Shown one piece after another: positions 30,201 to 46,879 of a stretch of 64,000 nt of DNA. Source of the stretch: Lucifuga dentata (taxonomy: Eukaryota; Chordata; Actinopteri; Ophidiiformes; Bythitidae); contig VXCM01001397.1 in the NCBI GenBank assembly GCA_014773175.1, positions 171,864-235,863 of the forward strand, in the 5' to 3' direction. The translations under genes were made by a program, and so were the position numbers. The notes beneath the pieces were generated by a model, which did no database searches, was not told the DNA's origin, and saw only the letters and a list, made by a program, of their open reading frames with translations. Positions within the stretch are counted from its first letter, which is position 1. Each line of letters starts with the position of its first letter.

Positions 30201-31559
30201 TATAGTTTTCAGTTCAACTAACCTGCATTTGTTTGAACTATGGGAGAAAGCCAGAGGGGGAAAACCTTCACAGACACAGGTAGAACATGAACATTTCACA
30301 CAGAAAGACACGAGCCAGATACAAACCCAGGCCTATCTTGCTGTGAGGTAACCGTCAGTTTCAACTGTTACAGGGATGAGCTGGACATATGGGATGTTTG
30401 ATGAAAATTAAACATGATTAAGTAAGTGAGTACATTTATATATCACTTCAGAACAAGTTACAAAGTGCTCTACAAGGGGAGACTAAAAAAAAGCGACAAT
30501 GATGATATTTCAAGAAAATGTAAAGAAAACATGTAGTTTAAAATGTTTAACAATTAGCAGTGATATCCTGTCTGAGACTTTGAGGAAGATTGTTTCAAAA
30601 CCAAGTAGCTATGATAGTGAAAACATGATCACACACTGACACCCCACTAGCTACTATCCAGATAATTGTAATGCTGTCTATGAAACGTGTGAAAGGGGCT
30701 CTACAATAGTTGACTGATAAATTCTGAGCCTACATAGGTAAATCTCAAAATTCAGTGTAAAACCACTGGGAGTGGGCAGGCACAATCCTGATCTACCTTG
30801 CAGGCATGCTGTGCATCTTGTCCTAATCATGGAATGTTTTTCAGGACCCTTTTACCTTCGAAACGACGGTAAGATTATAAATTTATTTATAATTTATTTA
30901 TAATTACTATAATTACCATATTTTACCTCTCACCTGTTATGAGCATGGTTGTAGGCTGACATGTTGAAGCTGCATCTACCTCTCCAGCGTCTTTTTTCAA
31001 ATAACGGGCCATAAAGTCCCCAGCACCTCTGATCTCATTTTCTCTTCTTCGTTTTCTTTTCTGAGCAGCTCATATTGAGAGTTACAGGTAAACTTTTGAG
31101 TTTGCCGTGCATGGCAAACCAAACCATTTTCCTCTTGACAGGGAACATTAAATTATTTTAGATCGCTCTCTCTCAATAAAAATATGGAAATGCAACTTAC
31201 AGGTTTTATTTGACTCCCATATGCTAAGTACAATTTTTACAAATAACCATATTTGGCAAAATATCCTAGTAACTTATTTGACAGCAAGAGAGCTCTCTTG
31301 GGCCCTCCCTTGGTTCAGGGCCCGGGACATCTGACCGGTTTACCCCTGCTTGTCGGCAGCCCTGTACCTTGTGGAACTCTTCAGTGTTTGATATTTCAGC
31401 CCTTGCTTCCTTCTGGATCAGGCTCAGAAGTTATCAGTCAACCCCAGTATTGTTGCCTGTGTTAAAATGTGTTGCCTGCACAACACAAGTTTGACTCGTT
31501 AAAATTTTCAATAATCCTATTCAAACTTGTGTAACAAAAACTTTCTTGCTGCTTTTATT
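27213..31559. other. Upstream flank of ripor1, no gene recognised
   Basis: This mostly non-coding stretch holds an assembly duplication (27872-27936 repeated at 27938-28002 around an N), a CA microsatellite near 28180-28207, a C homopolymer with an N at 28823 followed by CA, a GGA run near 28892-28920, and a GC-rich block at about 28980-29570. The block could be the ripor1 promoter on the minus strand. The longest frame (29095-29637, +) has no recognisable domain and I do not treat it as a gene. Confidence 0.4.
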
Positions 31560-31850
31560 TTGAAATGGTGTCCCGCAGACCGGAAGCGGGGTCGGTGCTC
31601 GGTGACGGAAACAGGGATGCCTCGGAGTCTGTCACTGTTTTCTCCGGCGCTGCTTTTGCTGCTGCGCTGGCGTCGCCACGGTGAAGCTAGCGGAAAAAAC
31701 GGGCATGATGTTTCCGAAGCGGCGGTAGAAGAAAAAAATGCCGACGCCTCCCGCAATCATAGCGGCCATCCGACGGTTTCATTTCAGCTTTAAACGTGTC
31801 AGGTGCAGCAGGGCCGTTTGCTGAGGCGGCGGCGGGGACGGAAAGCATGT
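31560..31850. promoter_or_regulatory. CpG-rich island, possible promoter
   Basis: This is a sharply bounded CpG-rich block in AT-rich surroundings, with CGGAAG (ETS-like) and GGCGGCGGCGG runs. On the minus strand, 31769-31632 encodes a 45-aa frame starting MAAMIAGGVGIFFFYRRFG, a short hydrophobic N-terminus followed by basic residues. On the plus strand, 31618-31791 begins MPRSLSLFSPALLLLL. I recognise neither. It could be an orphan promoter or the promoter of a distant ctcf or ripor1 transcript. Confidence 0.35.
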
Positions 31851-32217
31851 GGTGTCCCTTTTCTCCTGACTTCCTAAGAAAACAGGACGTTACAGGTGTC
31901 AGAAGTCAGGCTTCTGCTATTCATCTTCGCCATTAAATAACTGCTGCCTTCCTGCATGAACTCTATTGTGTCCTGCACAGAAATTCAGTCAGAACACAAC
32001 TGGAAAATACTATAAACGCTGAGAGAGAATAGCTACAAGCCCAATTTAACCTTTTGTCTAGACACACACAACTCTGCTGCCACTTTTTATTTAGCAGTAA
32101 ACGTTGAATAACTGAATCCACCCATAAGAATCAACTCATAGATGTGGATGGAGGTGGTCATTTGTTTATAGCTACTGTGACAATTTGATCCTGAAACGTT
32201 AGAGAGGCAGAGAATAA

Positions 32218-32884
32218 AAAAAGACAAAGCCTGAAATGTCAGGAAGAAAATCAAAAACAAAATCCTGAAATAATCCTACAAAAAAAAAATTAAATAAAAT
32301 AAAAATAAAAAAATAAGAGAAAGCCTGAAATATCAGGAAGAAAATCAAAAACAAAATCCTGAAATAATCCTACAAAAAAATAAAAAATAAAAAATAAATA
32401 AATAAATAAAATAAAAATAAAAAAATAAGAGAAAGCCTGAAATGTCAGGAAGAAAATCAAAAACAAAATCCTGAAATAATCCTACAAAAAAAAAATAAAT
32501 AAAATAAAAATAAAAAAATAAGAGAAAGCCTGAAATATCAGGAAGAAAATCAAAAACAAAATCCTGAAATAATCCTACAAAAAAAAAATAAATAAAATAA
32601 AAATAAAAAAATAAGAGAAAGCCTGAAATATCAGGAAGAAAATCAAAAACAAAATCCTGAAATAATCCTACAAAAAAAAAATAAATAAAATAAAAATAAA
32701 AAAATAAGAGAAAGCCTGAAATATCAGGAAGAAAATCAAAAACAAAATCCTGAAATAATCCTACAAAAAAAAAATAAATAAAAAATAAATAAATAAATAA
32801 AATAAAAATAAAAAAATAAGAGAAAGCCTGAAATGTCAGGAAGAAAATCAAAAACAAAATCCTGAAATAATCCTACAAAAAAGA
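32218..32884. repeat. Minisatellite, ~93-bp unit, seven copies
   Basis: The block AAAGCCTGAAAT(A/G)TCAGG recurs at about 32223, 32317, 32428, 32521, 32613, 32706 and 32819. Spacing is mostly 92-95 bp, with two longer units (about 111-113 bp) caused by extra AAAT steps. Each unit also carries AAATCCTGAAATAATCC and an A-rich AAAT/AAAAAT tail. The minus strand has a long artificial open frame rich in Phe and Tyr; it is not a gene. Confidence 0.9.
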
Positions 32885-33640
32885 AAGAGAGAGAGAGAGA
32901 GAAATTGAACAGGTTCTGGAATAACACTGGGAAGTTGTCAGAAATAATTGAAAAACTGGAAATAAGATTCAAAATATCTAGAGCAACTCCAACAAGGTGG
33001 GATAATTCCAAAAATTAAACTTCAGAAATAACCCACCAAAGGGAAAAGTGACCCAGAAAACCAGGAAGAACCTGGAAAAGTCAGCAATAAGTGAAAAGTC
33101 AGAAAAAATGTAAAAAGAAGGGAATGACCCTGGAAAGTAAAGTAAGGAAATAACAAAAATCTGGATTAATTTTGTGTGGAACAACTGAAAGTCTGGGTAA
33201 CCCTAAAAAGTTAAATAACTGCTAAAATTTTGAAATTAGAGATAAAAACAGTAATAATTTTAAAACATCTGGAACGACACTAAAAAATAGGATACTAAAA
33301 AAAAAAAAGTTGGGAATTTACTGGAAAAGCTGGGAATAACCACAAAAGTCTGAATTAANTAAAAAAAAAAAAGTTGGGAATTTACTGGAAAAGCTGGGAA
33401 TAACCACAAAAGTCTGAATTAACCTCTAAAAGCTGTTAATAACTATGAAATGTTGGTAATAATCATGAGAAGTCTGAAATAACCCCAAAAAGTCAGAAAT
33501 AATGATGAAAAAAATTGAGAATAACTCTGGATATCCAAATACTCTATGAAATTCAAGAACAATTCCTCACATTTCAGAATTATTTTCAACTTCATAGGGT
33601 CAAACAGCAAGACTCAAACTTTTTGTAAAAAAAAAAAAAG
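32885..33640. repeat. Degenerate short repeat, about 20-bp GGAATAACC-type unit
   Basis: After the 93-bp array the sequence continues as variants of (G)GAAAAGTC(T)GGAATAACC at roughly 20-40 bp spacing, strongly purine-rich on the plus strand. It includes an assembly duplication (33296-33358 repeated at 33360-33422 around an N). It looks like an older array from which the 93-bp unit arose. Confidence 0.55.
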
Positions 33641-34463
33641 TTTGGAGCTACATCACAGAGAATTGATGAAGATGTGAAATATTAAAAAAAAAAGGGGGAA
33701 AAAAAGCCATTTTCTGTTTGCACAACACCTCTCTCAGTCACATAAGCTTTGGTGGCATCAAATCTTTGATTATGTGGGTAACAACGTGAATAAACTCTCC
33801 CACAACTTCCCGATCATTTTAGGACCCAGATCCACTCACTTTGTCATGCTGTTGAAAACAAGTCAAGCCGTGTGTGATACATGCAGCTCCTATTGTTGCC
33901 ATTTTGCTGTGATGAAAGTGGACTTTGGAAAAAACAAAGTCATCAAAGCATCATAAATACTCTGGAACACTGCCAACAGTGAAAGCATTATTAATTAGCC
34001 TCAACATGCTTTTCTCACATGCTGAGAAGACATGACATTTCACATGCTAAGAAACTCAGTGTTGCAGGACTCTGCTACTCTACTGGCTGCTGGTATCTGT
34101 GTATCAAATACTTTGAAACATTCCCACATGAATTCTTTATCTGAGTAATGGACGTCCCATTCACAACTGACAAATCCTTAGCATGTGTGTGATAACCATC
34201 AACCATCATAAACTACTGAAATCTTTTGCAAATATGTCTAGTTAGGAAACATTTGAAAGTTTACTCACCATCTTAGATTGTAGAACAGTTGCAGCTAGAA
34301 GGGCACAGTTAGATCTGTACTCCACCACAAGTCTCCACAAAGTGTGTCTTGTTCTAATAATCTTTTTAAACATTGATCCCACACTTCCTCTGCATGGAAC
34401 CCATCCTCACTCTGAGGATGAGATCTCATCGGAAACTCCACACAGAAATGACTCTGACAGGGT
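33641..34463. other. Intergenic, nothing recognised
   Basis: AT-rich sequence with no gene, RNA or repeat family that I can name. Confidence 0.4.
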
Positions 34464-35067
34464 TTAAAGGACCATACTGGCTATTTTGCATGTTTGAGCC
34501 TAATATATTCAATTTTCATAGACGTAAGGTTACTGACAATCATTTCCCAAAGCATACTACTGGAACAGTGAATTAATTTTTTTTCCTACCTTCCAGACCT
34601 CCATTGGTTTCAGTTCTCATTCTGGTTTGCTATTAAAATCAACTTGTTGATACTTGAAACACTTTTGGGATAGGTATAGGTAATCCATCATTGCGAACAA
34701 TACATATATTCAGGGATTTTTTTTTTTAAGCTATGTAATTTTAGTGTTTAAGCGCAATAAAAAGCGTGGACTGAACATGTCTCCACCGGGGAATATAGTC
34801 CCAAAAGAAGACCTGCGTTTATGGAAAAATTTAAAGGACCATGACTTCATAAGGCTGTGTAACTATTAGCAGGAGAAACATGGATTTTTAAGGTGGGTGT
34901 ATCACTTGAATATTTGATTTTGAAAGATTAAGAGATTTAGCAAAATATCAGGAAAGCTGAAATACAGTTTTATCCTTTGGGAAATGTTTGTCAGTAACGT
35001 AACATACATGAAAATTAATATGCAGTATTAGGCTCAAACATGCAAAATAGCTGGTATGATCCTTTAA
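34464..35067. mobile_element. MITE copy 7
   Basis: This long form opens TTAAAGGACCATACTGGC and closes GCTGGTATGATCCTTTAA, with inverted ends of about 90 bp. Its interior matches copy 4, including the GTTTAAGCGCAATAAAAAGC block. It lies 28 bp from the next, unrelated element. Confidence 0.8.
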
Positions 35068-35095
35068 ACTCAGGACCTGTTCACTGTGCGGCAAC

Positions 35096-35548
35096 TACAG
35101 CGCTGGCCAAAAGTACTGCACCCCTCTGTATTTTGTGTAAACTTTTCTGAGTTAAAATACCACTTCAAACACAACAATTTTTTAATTTTTTAGTTTTTAG
35201 TGTAAATACAACTGAATAAAAAAGACTAGTTGTTAATAGTGTTAAGTAGGAAGACACTTCTGACATATTGTTAAGATAAAAAGAAAAATACCAATATTAT
35301 TAGTAGAGATCAAATAGTACATCTTTGAAGTAGGGTCAGAACAAATGGTTTTCATGTTTTCACTGACTTGTAGAAATAGTGTAGTCATATTACCTACTCT
35401 GAAATCCAAATTTAAGTATAAATAATAGTTGAATATTCTTAACAAATACTCTACTTGTAAAACACCAACAAATGAATCTTGTGTTTGGTACTTTGGTAAA
35501 GTTTACACAAAAATACAGGGGGTTGTAATACTTTTGGCTAGCGCTGTA
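35096..35548. mobile_element. Non-autonomous Tc1/mariner-like element
   Basis: The left end is TACAGCGCTGGCCAAAAGTA and the right end is TACTTTTGGCTAGCGCTGTA, inverted copies flanked by TA (35096-35097 and 35547-35548), as expected for Tc1/mariner TA duplication. The interior of about 450 bp has no transposase frame. The CAAAAGTA motif in the ends is typical of fish Tc1-like TIRs. Confidence 0.8.
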
Positions 35549-37147
35549 CACTAACTACCATCTCAGCTACATGTCCTATAGAGACACGAATAAAAGACTA
35601 ATAATAGGTATTAATCGCTTTGTCTTTTTTTTTTTTTTTTTNTTTTTTTTTTTTTTTTTTTAATGTATCTTGATCTGGGCCAAATTGCACTGATTGATCA
35701 TGGGACATGCCTGAATTTTTTCAGAGATTGTTATTTTGCGTTTGAAGAAACTGATAAAATATTTTAAAGTGTCCTCTCACAATGTTAAGAAATTGTTTAA
35801 AAGATTTCCTGTATTTGTCCCTCGGTCTGGATTTAAATGACCAATGTACTAAAGAGTGAAAGTAATACTAGATTCAGCATTTAATAAAATGTGTCCAGTC
35901 GTTTCTCAGCAAATTTGATTGGACATAAGTTTACTTCACCAAATTTTAGGCTGTACCACCAAAGTGTTAACAACCCAGCTGCCCTACCAGACAGTGATGT
36001 TAAATATTAAAGATAAGTGGTGAGATTAACATAACTACAGAAAGCTAAAAATTCAGTCTGAAGGTCTACTTTTTTTTATTTTTTATTTTATTTGGTTTTT
36101 TTATGGGTTTTACAGTCATACATCTGTTCTGCCACACAGTCATTATGTCATTCAAGCTGCTAATTCATTGCATTGCCAACAGTACAAAAAGAAAACAGTA
36201 ACCCAAAGTGGAATGGCTACAAAGAGAGCAAACATTCCTTCCCTGCACTGATCAGTGACAATGTTCAGGATGTTATATGCATAAACTAGGGGCGTTACCT
36301 TAGCAAGAAAGGAGCATAAGCATCTAAAAGCTCTTAAAAACTAGGATAGGCTTACAAGGAATTTACTAACCACAGAAAAATAAACCCAAAAATAATTAAA
36401 ATTTTTCACTTTGTCTCTCATCTCTAAGTGGCTTTATTTGTAATATCACCAGTCACCTGAATGTTGCCTCTTCTTTTATGGAGTGGCCAGTAATTTTATG
36501 ACAATCATGATGATAATTCAGCTACTTTCAACCTGAAGTCAAACCCAAAAGGCGATTAAAACTTGTTTAACACTCAGCTGTGTTGGGAAGCAGATTTCTA
36601 TGCAAACTGAGAGTGAAGCTCTTCAATGAGCAGAACAGACACTGATCCAAAGGAAGATAAAACAGGTAAAGAATAAAATAAAAATCTCAACATAAAAACT
36701 GAAAGGTTATCTGTGGTGGTGTTTATGTACATCTTCTGTAAAATTACATGCACGCCATCTGTGTTTAGGTACAATTCATTTTTGTTTTGCATGATCAAAT
36801 GTATTTACTGGGCTATAAGATTTTTATTTCTGCCATTGTACATCTACACCAAAGCAAAGGCAACAATGAGGAGGTCAGTGATAGTTCTTATTACAGCCAT
36901 CTCACATTCAGACTATTAACTGCTATTCATTTTTGGTTGGTGAGTCCTTATTAAAAATCTTCTTTTTTTTTTTTTTTTNTTTTTTTTTTTTTTTTTTACT
37001 TATCCAAGTAATTATCTATAACAGGATTAAAAAGCAAATCTTAAATTACAACATGGATGTTTGTTTCTGTGCTGAATGCAAGTGTTTTGCAATCCTATAT
37101 ACCAAGAATTAAATGAAAATGTGCACAAGGCTCAGCTCTCACATCCA
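35549..37147. other. Intergenic and probable ctcf 3' UTR
   Basis: No gene seen. Two T homopolymers carry single Ns (35642, 36979). On the minus strand, AATAAA signals occur near 36433-36438 and 36822-36827 and could end the ctcf transcript. Confidence 0.4.
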
Positions 37148-42229
<5,082 letters not shown>

Positions 42230-42251
42230 GGTAGTGGGCCAACCAACACCC

Positions 42252-43979
42252 CTGCAAACAGACAGGAAAAAAAATTGTCAAAAAAGTTATCAAGATTTAT
42301 GTGAACCCATACATATAAATAGAATACACTTTACTGTCCTAATTCAAAGTTACATAATGACATGACTGAACAGCTGTGAACAAGTATTGTATAACAACTC
42401 ACAATGAAAACTCTCCTATCAGATGCAAGATCCCTTTTATAATCGCTGTAATGATATATAGCTAATGCAGTGTTGTAAGTAATAACATTCTTCGATGTTA
42501 ATGCAACAACCACTAGTGTTAAAACAAAGGTTTTTCTGTTAAAACTAAATTTTCTGTTCTTCACTGCCCAGTGACATTTCAAAACTGAATTTTTTTTTTT
42601 TTTAAACACACACACACACACACACACAATAATCACAGATAACACAATTTTCCAAAATTATAGATATCATGTCTTTTTTTTATAATTCTCTATTTTTTTT
42701 TTATTAAAAAAAAAAAGCATTTAATGTTAATAATCTGTTGCAATTTTTCATCAAAGCTGTCATATACTGTCAAAAACTGCCAAATGACCTAGCAGCCCAA
42801 GAGTTAAAATCAGTTGGTGCTAGCAGCAATGAGTAAATTGGGCAGGCAAACAATGCTTAATGCTACACAAAGGACCCAATTACTTAAAAGTTAGGTGTGT
42901 ATATTATATACATGCTAAAGATGAACATTAATACAGAAACAATGTGTTTGATAATGACACAAGCAGAACTGAAATGATGAACTGATAGTCATAAAAAAAT
43001 TCTTGATTTTAATTATCAATTATTCCTTTGAGTTCCTAGAATAATTTCCCCAAGCACAAACTCAAAACATTACATGGTTCCAGATTCTCTGCATCTTCTC
43101 TCTGCTTCATATCATGCTGAATCTCTTTGGAACTTTAAACTGTTTATTAGACAAAGCAGGAAGCTGAAAGACGTCTAATTGGTTTCTGAGAGCTGTTGGT
43201 GGGCGAATGTCACCATTTTCTGACAAACTAAACGCCAAACAATTAAAAAAATAATCGATAGATTAGTCGATACTTCATAATGATTAGCTGTAGCTTTAGA
43301 CCTGGAGACTTAAATGACTTAGCACTGAAATTATCTTGTTGGGCTATCAGGTAAAACAGAGCTTAGCGACTAAAGCTTGCTAACAACATATTGTAAAAAG
43401 TAAACGATGTGTTTCCACACTGTATCATGTGTGGTCTTTCTTTAGGATTGTTTGTTTTCTTATTTTCGCCAACAATAAGGGCCATATTGAAAATAAGTTA
43501 ATGTATGCCTTTCTGTGCTAACCTGTGGAGGGGTTAGGTATTTGGTTGTGTTTTCATCTGTTTGTACTCCAAAATAGAAATTACAATTTGTCGATCAATC
43601 AACCAACGCTTCTTAGTCCCTCAATTGCTTCTGTTAGTAACATTTAGATTGCAGATAACAAACCATTATTAGCAGTCCGCAGTGTGTCAGCTTAAAAAGG
43701 GAAAAAAAGTACTTTAACCTTAACTCGTGTTAGTTAAGAGAAACTCGAGAAGCGCGAGTGTCTGAAAACAGGAAACAAAGGACACGATAAGATGGACGTC
43801 AGGCCTGAACAAACTTAAAACCCAAGCACCAAAGATATACCATCTCTGTACAAATATTTAAAAAAATATCGGACACAAAGCACGAATACACTCAACCGAG
43901 ACACTGAGTTATAGTTTATATAGGGATTTGGTGAATTTTGGATAACGATAGAGGGAGACAAACACCCCCCTGGCCGCCT
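42252..43979 (-). other. ctcf: Predicted first intron of ctcf
   Basis: The acceptor TGTTTGCAG precedes 42251 on the minus strand, so the sequence upstream is intron up to the CpG-rich region near 44.0 kb. It holds a CA microsatellite (about 42607-42628) and AT-rich sequence. No coding exon was found, in particular none that would supply an alternative N-terminus with the missing basic motif. Confidence 0.5.
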
Positions 43980-44340
43980 GGCCGGTAAGCCCTACCGTGA
44001 CACCTAGAGGCCGACGACAGCTCCTACAAAAACGTTTCCCTGTTTTGGAGCGACGTTGTCGCTGTACTTACTCCTGGTTGGTTCTTTTGGTCGATATATT
44101 CGCTTGGAAGCTCAGTGCCCGCGTTTGTTCGTTCAAATTCCACTGGAAATGTCCTTACCGACTGTGCACCAAGCTAATAATTTTCTCCCGCTTTGCAATA
44201 GTGGGCCTAACACAAAATGGCGGCCTATAAGGGATAACAGGCATGCGCACAAGGGAGGAAAAGGGAGGGCTCGCGCACGATGGGCGCCAGTTTTGAATTG
44301 GGGCGTGGGCGTGGCTTCAGTGACGAAGACTAATAGGTAC
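43980..44340 (-). promoter_or_regulatory. ctcf: ctcf promoter / 5' UTR region
   Basis: This is a CpG- and GC-rich block with CACAAAATGGCGGCC, an ATGGCGG core typical of YY1-type sites at vertebrate promoters, near 44213. The exact start site cannot be read. Confidence 0.55.
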
Positions 44341-44474
44341 GGCGATAAATTAAAAACAGTCATCCTGAAATGATTTGTGTGAAGTGCAGGTATCATAACT
44401 GCATGAACCAATGAACAACCACTCACTTAAGTTACAGCTAAGACTTTGAGCAATAAAGCACTGAGTAAAATCAG

Positions 44475-44490
44475 CCATCAGAGGGCAGTG
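44475..44490 (+). promoter_or_regulatory. CTCF-like site upstream of ctcf
   Basis: The sequence CCATCAGAGGGCAGTG differs from the CCASYAGRKGGCRS core at one position. It lies about 0.25-0.4 kb upstream of the likely ctcf start, consistent with an autoregulatory or boundary site, which is inference. Confidence 0.45.
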
Positions 44491-44525
44491 TGATGTAGGA
44501 GATGTATAGGGCGGGCGTCACGTCT

Positions 44526-44559
<34 letters not shown>

Positions 44560-46304
44560 GTCGTGATTGCATGTCTTCCTCAAGGATTTTTATACTGTAT
44601 GTCAGTGTATGTTGTAAACTTAATGTTTACATCCAATCAAATCATCTAAAGATGATTATTAATAATTACTGAATCAGTAACTTAAGTTATTTATATTTGG
44701 AGTCTTGGAGTTTTACCTGAACAATTTGTCTAATGTTGCGATATGGTGTCCCAAAATGTTGATTCAAATGTCCCAGTGAGAGTAGGCCACTGATGATGGC
44801 AGTATGATTGTGTTTCCAAAGAAAACCTACACTTCCAACCATATCAGATCACTTTAATGTGTCCACAGACTTTTATTATGCTGCCATTCTCTCACATTTT
44901 AATATCCATTCTAATGTTGTATTTCTGAATTCGTGTTCCATGTTTTTGAAATGGCAAAAGGAGCTTTAAGTCCTTTGGTGAGCTTCATGGTGAAATACTA
45001 ATGACTGCTAAATCTTTCTAATCTTATGTTTCCCATTCAAAACAATGAAACAGTCAGGGCATGTGCCGGCAGAATCAGAACACAGAATCATGTCTCAAGT
45101 AGAGTTACTAAGGAATGGTCTGCTCCTTCAGGTCTTAATAATACAATTTGCTGCACATAAAGAAGTTCAAAACTAAGTCTCATTTAAAATAGAGGGTTCC
45201 TTTTATTGAAGTCTCATTTCAAAAATTTGATTCAATAGCATTATATTTCAAGTTGGATTGAAAGTCACTATCACATCTGTTGAAGCTTGTGAATACAATA
45301 GTTTTGCTTTGTTTTCTGAGCAAGCCTTTCAGCCAGGGATAAAACCAGGACTTTGAATTCCTGAGGTCATGAGTCCAATTCCACACTCACTGAAAACATT
45401 TTGACCAGGCACAAAAAAAAAAAAAAAAAAAAAAAAGCCAGTAAAATTTTAAATCAACTTATATTTTCCACAATTTATTTATTCATGTATTTAACTGTTG
45501 GGTGATTTTTTTTTTTTAAATAAATACACATATATTTCACATATATTTTATTTCCTTAGTTGATGTCTAAGTGGTGTTTTAGAACCTTCTCTATGACTTG
45601 GGGAAATATTGATTACTTTTATCGTATTTGTATTGTATATTAAAATTGGTCAAATTTCATAACTCCAAAATTCACAGAAAAATAACTGAGGACAGGTCCT
45701 CAGTGTCTTTATTGGTGGTTGTAGCCCTTTGCATCTCATTATCAACGGACTCCAACAATCCTCACAGGAATCAGTGTAATTGAGGCATGAAACCTACCTA
45801 CCTTTTTTAATTAATAAGAAAACCATTGTGCATTCTTTATACCTTCACAGCATAATCCACTTTTAGGGTCATAAGAAACTACTGGTGCAGTCAGTCACTT
45901 ACTGCACTTCATAGCATCTTCTTGGCATACAAAATTAATTATTAATTTGTTACATAACCATTAGAACATTATGTTCATTCCAGTTATTACCATTGCATTA
46001 TAAATAAAAATCTGTCTACATCCTTGTTGTAGGTTCACATAGATGAAACAAATATCACTGTAATTATTTCTCCTTCTGCCTGTTCGTATTTATCACCATC
46101 TTTTTCTCATGGATTTTCTCTCAGAGGGGAGGGTGTAGAGAAAGGCGAGGCTCTGTTGTTAAATCTGTCAGTCTAGCCAGCCTGACCCCTCCCACTTCAG
46201 TGGAGGCATTACATACTGCTGGTGCTTGAGCTCTTAGCAACGGTGCCTCAGCAACAGAGCCAAGGCAATAGAGCTCCACGGCAACAGCGTGCCGTGTCTC
46301 CCCA
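44491..46304. other. Intergenic between ctcf and carmil tail gene
   Basis: The two genes are divergent. The stretch contains a CA microsatellite (44529-44557), a possible SINE fragment ending in poly(A) (about 45320-45436), and AT-rich sequence. I looked specifically for leucine-rich-repeat exons that would complete a full CARMIL protein and saw none. The promoter of the tail gene presumably lies around 46.1-46.3 kb. Confidence 0.5.
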
Positions 46305-46753
46305 ATGGAGCTGCCATTGGGCGGACCAGCGCTCAGGCACTACACTCAGAGCAGACCAAGACCTCACCGACAAAAACTGAACTACCGTCCCAGCAGACCA
46401 CAGGTACTGTGAAAGAGGAACAGAGAAAATTAAAAAAAAAAAAAAAAGATGGAGCATGAAAGAACGGTGGTGTGTGCATGTGTATGTGTATGTGTGGGGA
46501 CTGTGCCTGTGAAGAGAGAAAATGGAAGGGAGGGAGAGGAGCGAGAGATGCAATAGGGTACAGAGGGGAGAGGCAGGGGGAAGGGAAGATTGGAGGGAGA
46601 GTGCTATAGTAGATGCCTGGTCCCTGCTTAAACAAGGCTATTCTATGGTCACTTTGAAGAAAAACACTAGGTATTTCTCTGTCTTTAAACGTGTATGAGT
46701 GCGGATGGAAAACTGCTTTGAATGTCTTTTTTTGATGTCTCTGAAAAAAAACT

Positions 46754-46815
<62 letters not shown>

Positions 46816-46816
46816 N

Positions 46817-46879
<63 letters not shown>

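Noticed and set aside
32345..32857. 170-aa Phe/Tyr-rich repeated frame on the minus strand
   Set aside because: It is the translation of the 93-bp AT-rich minisatellite and repeats with it; not a protein gene.
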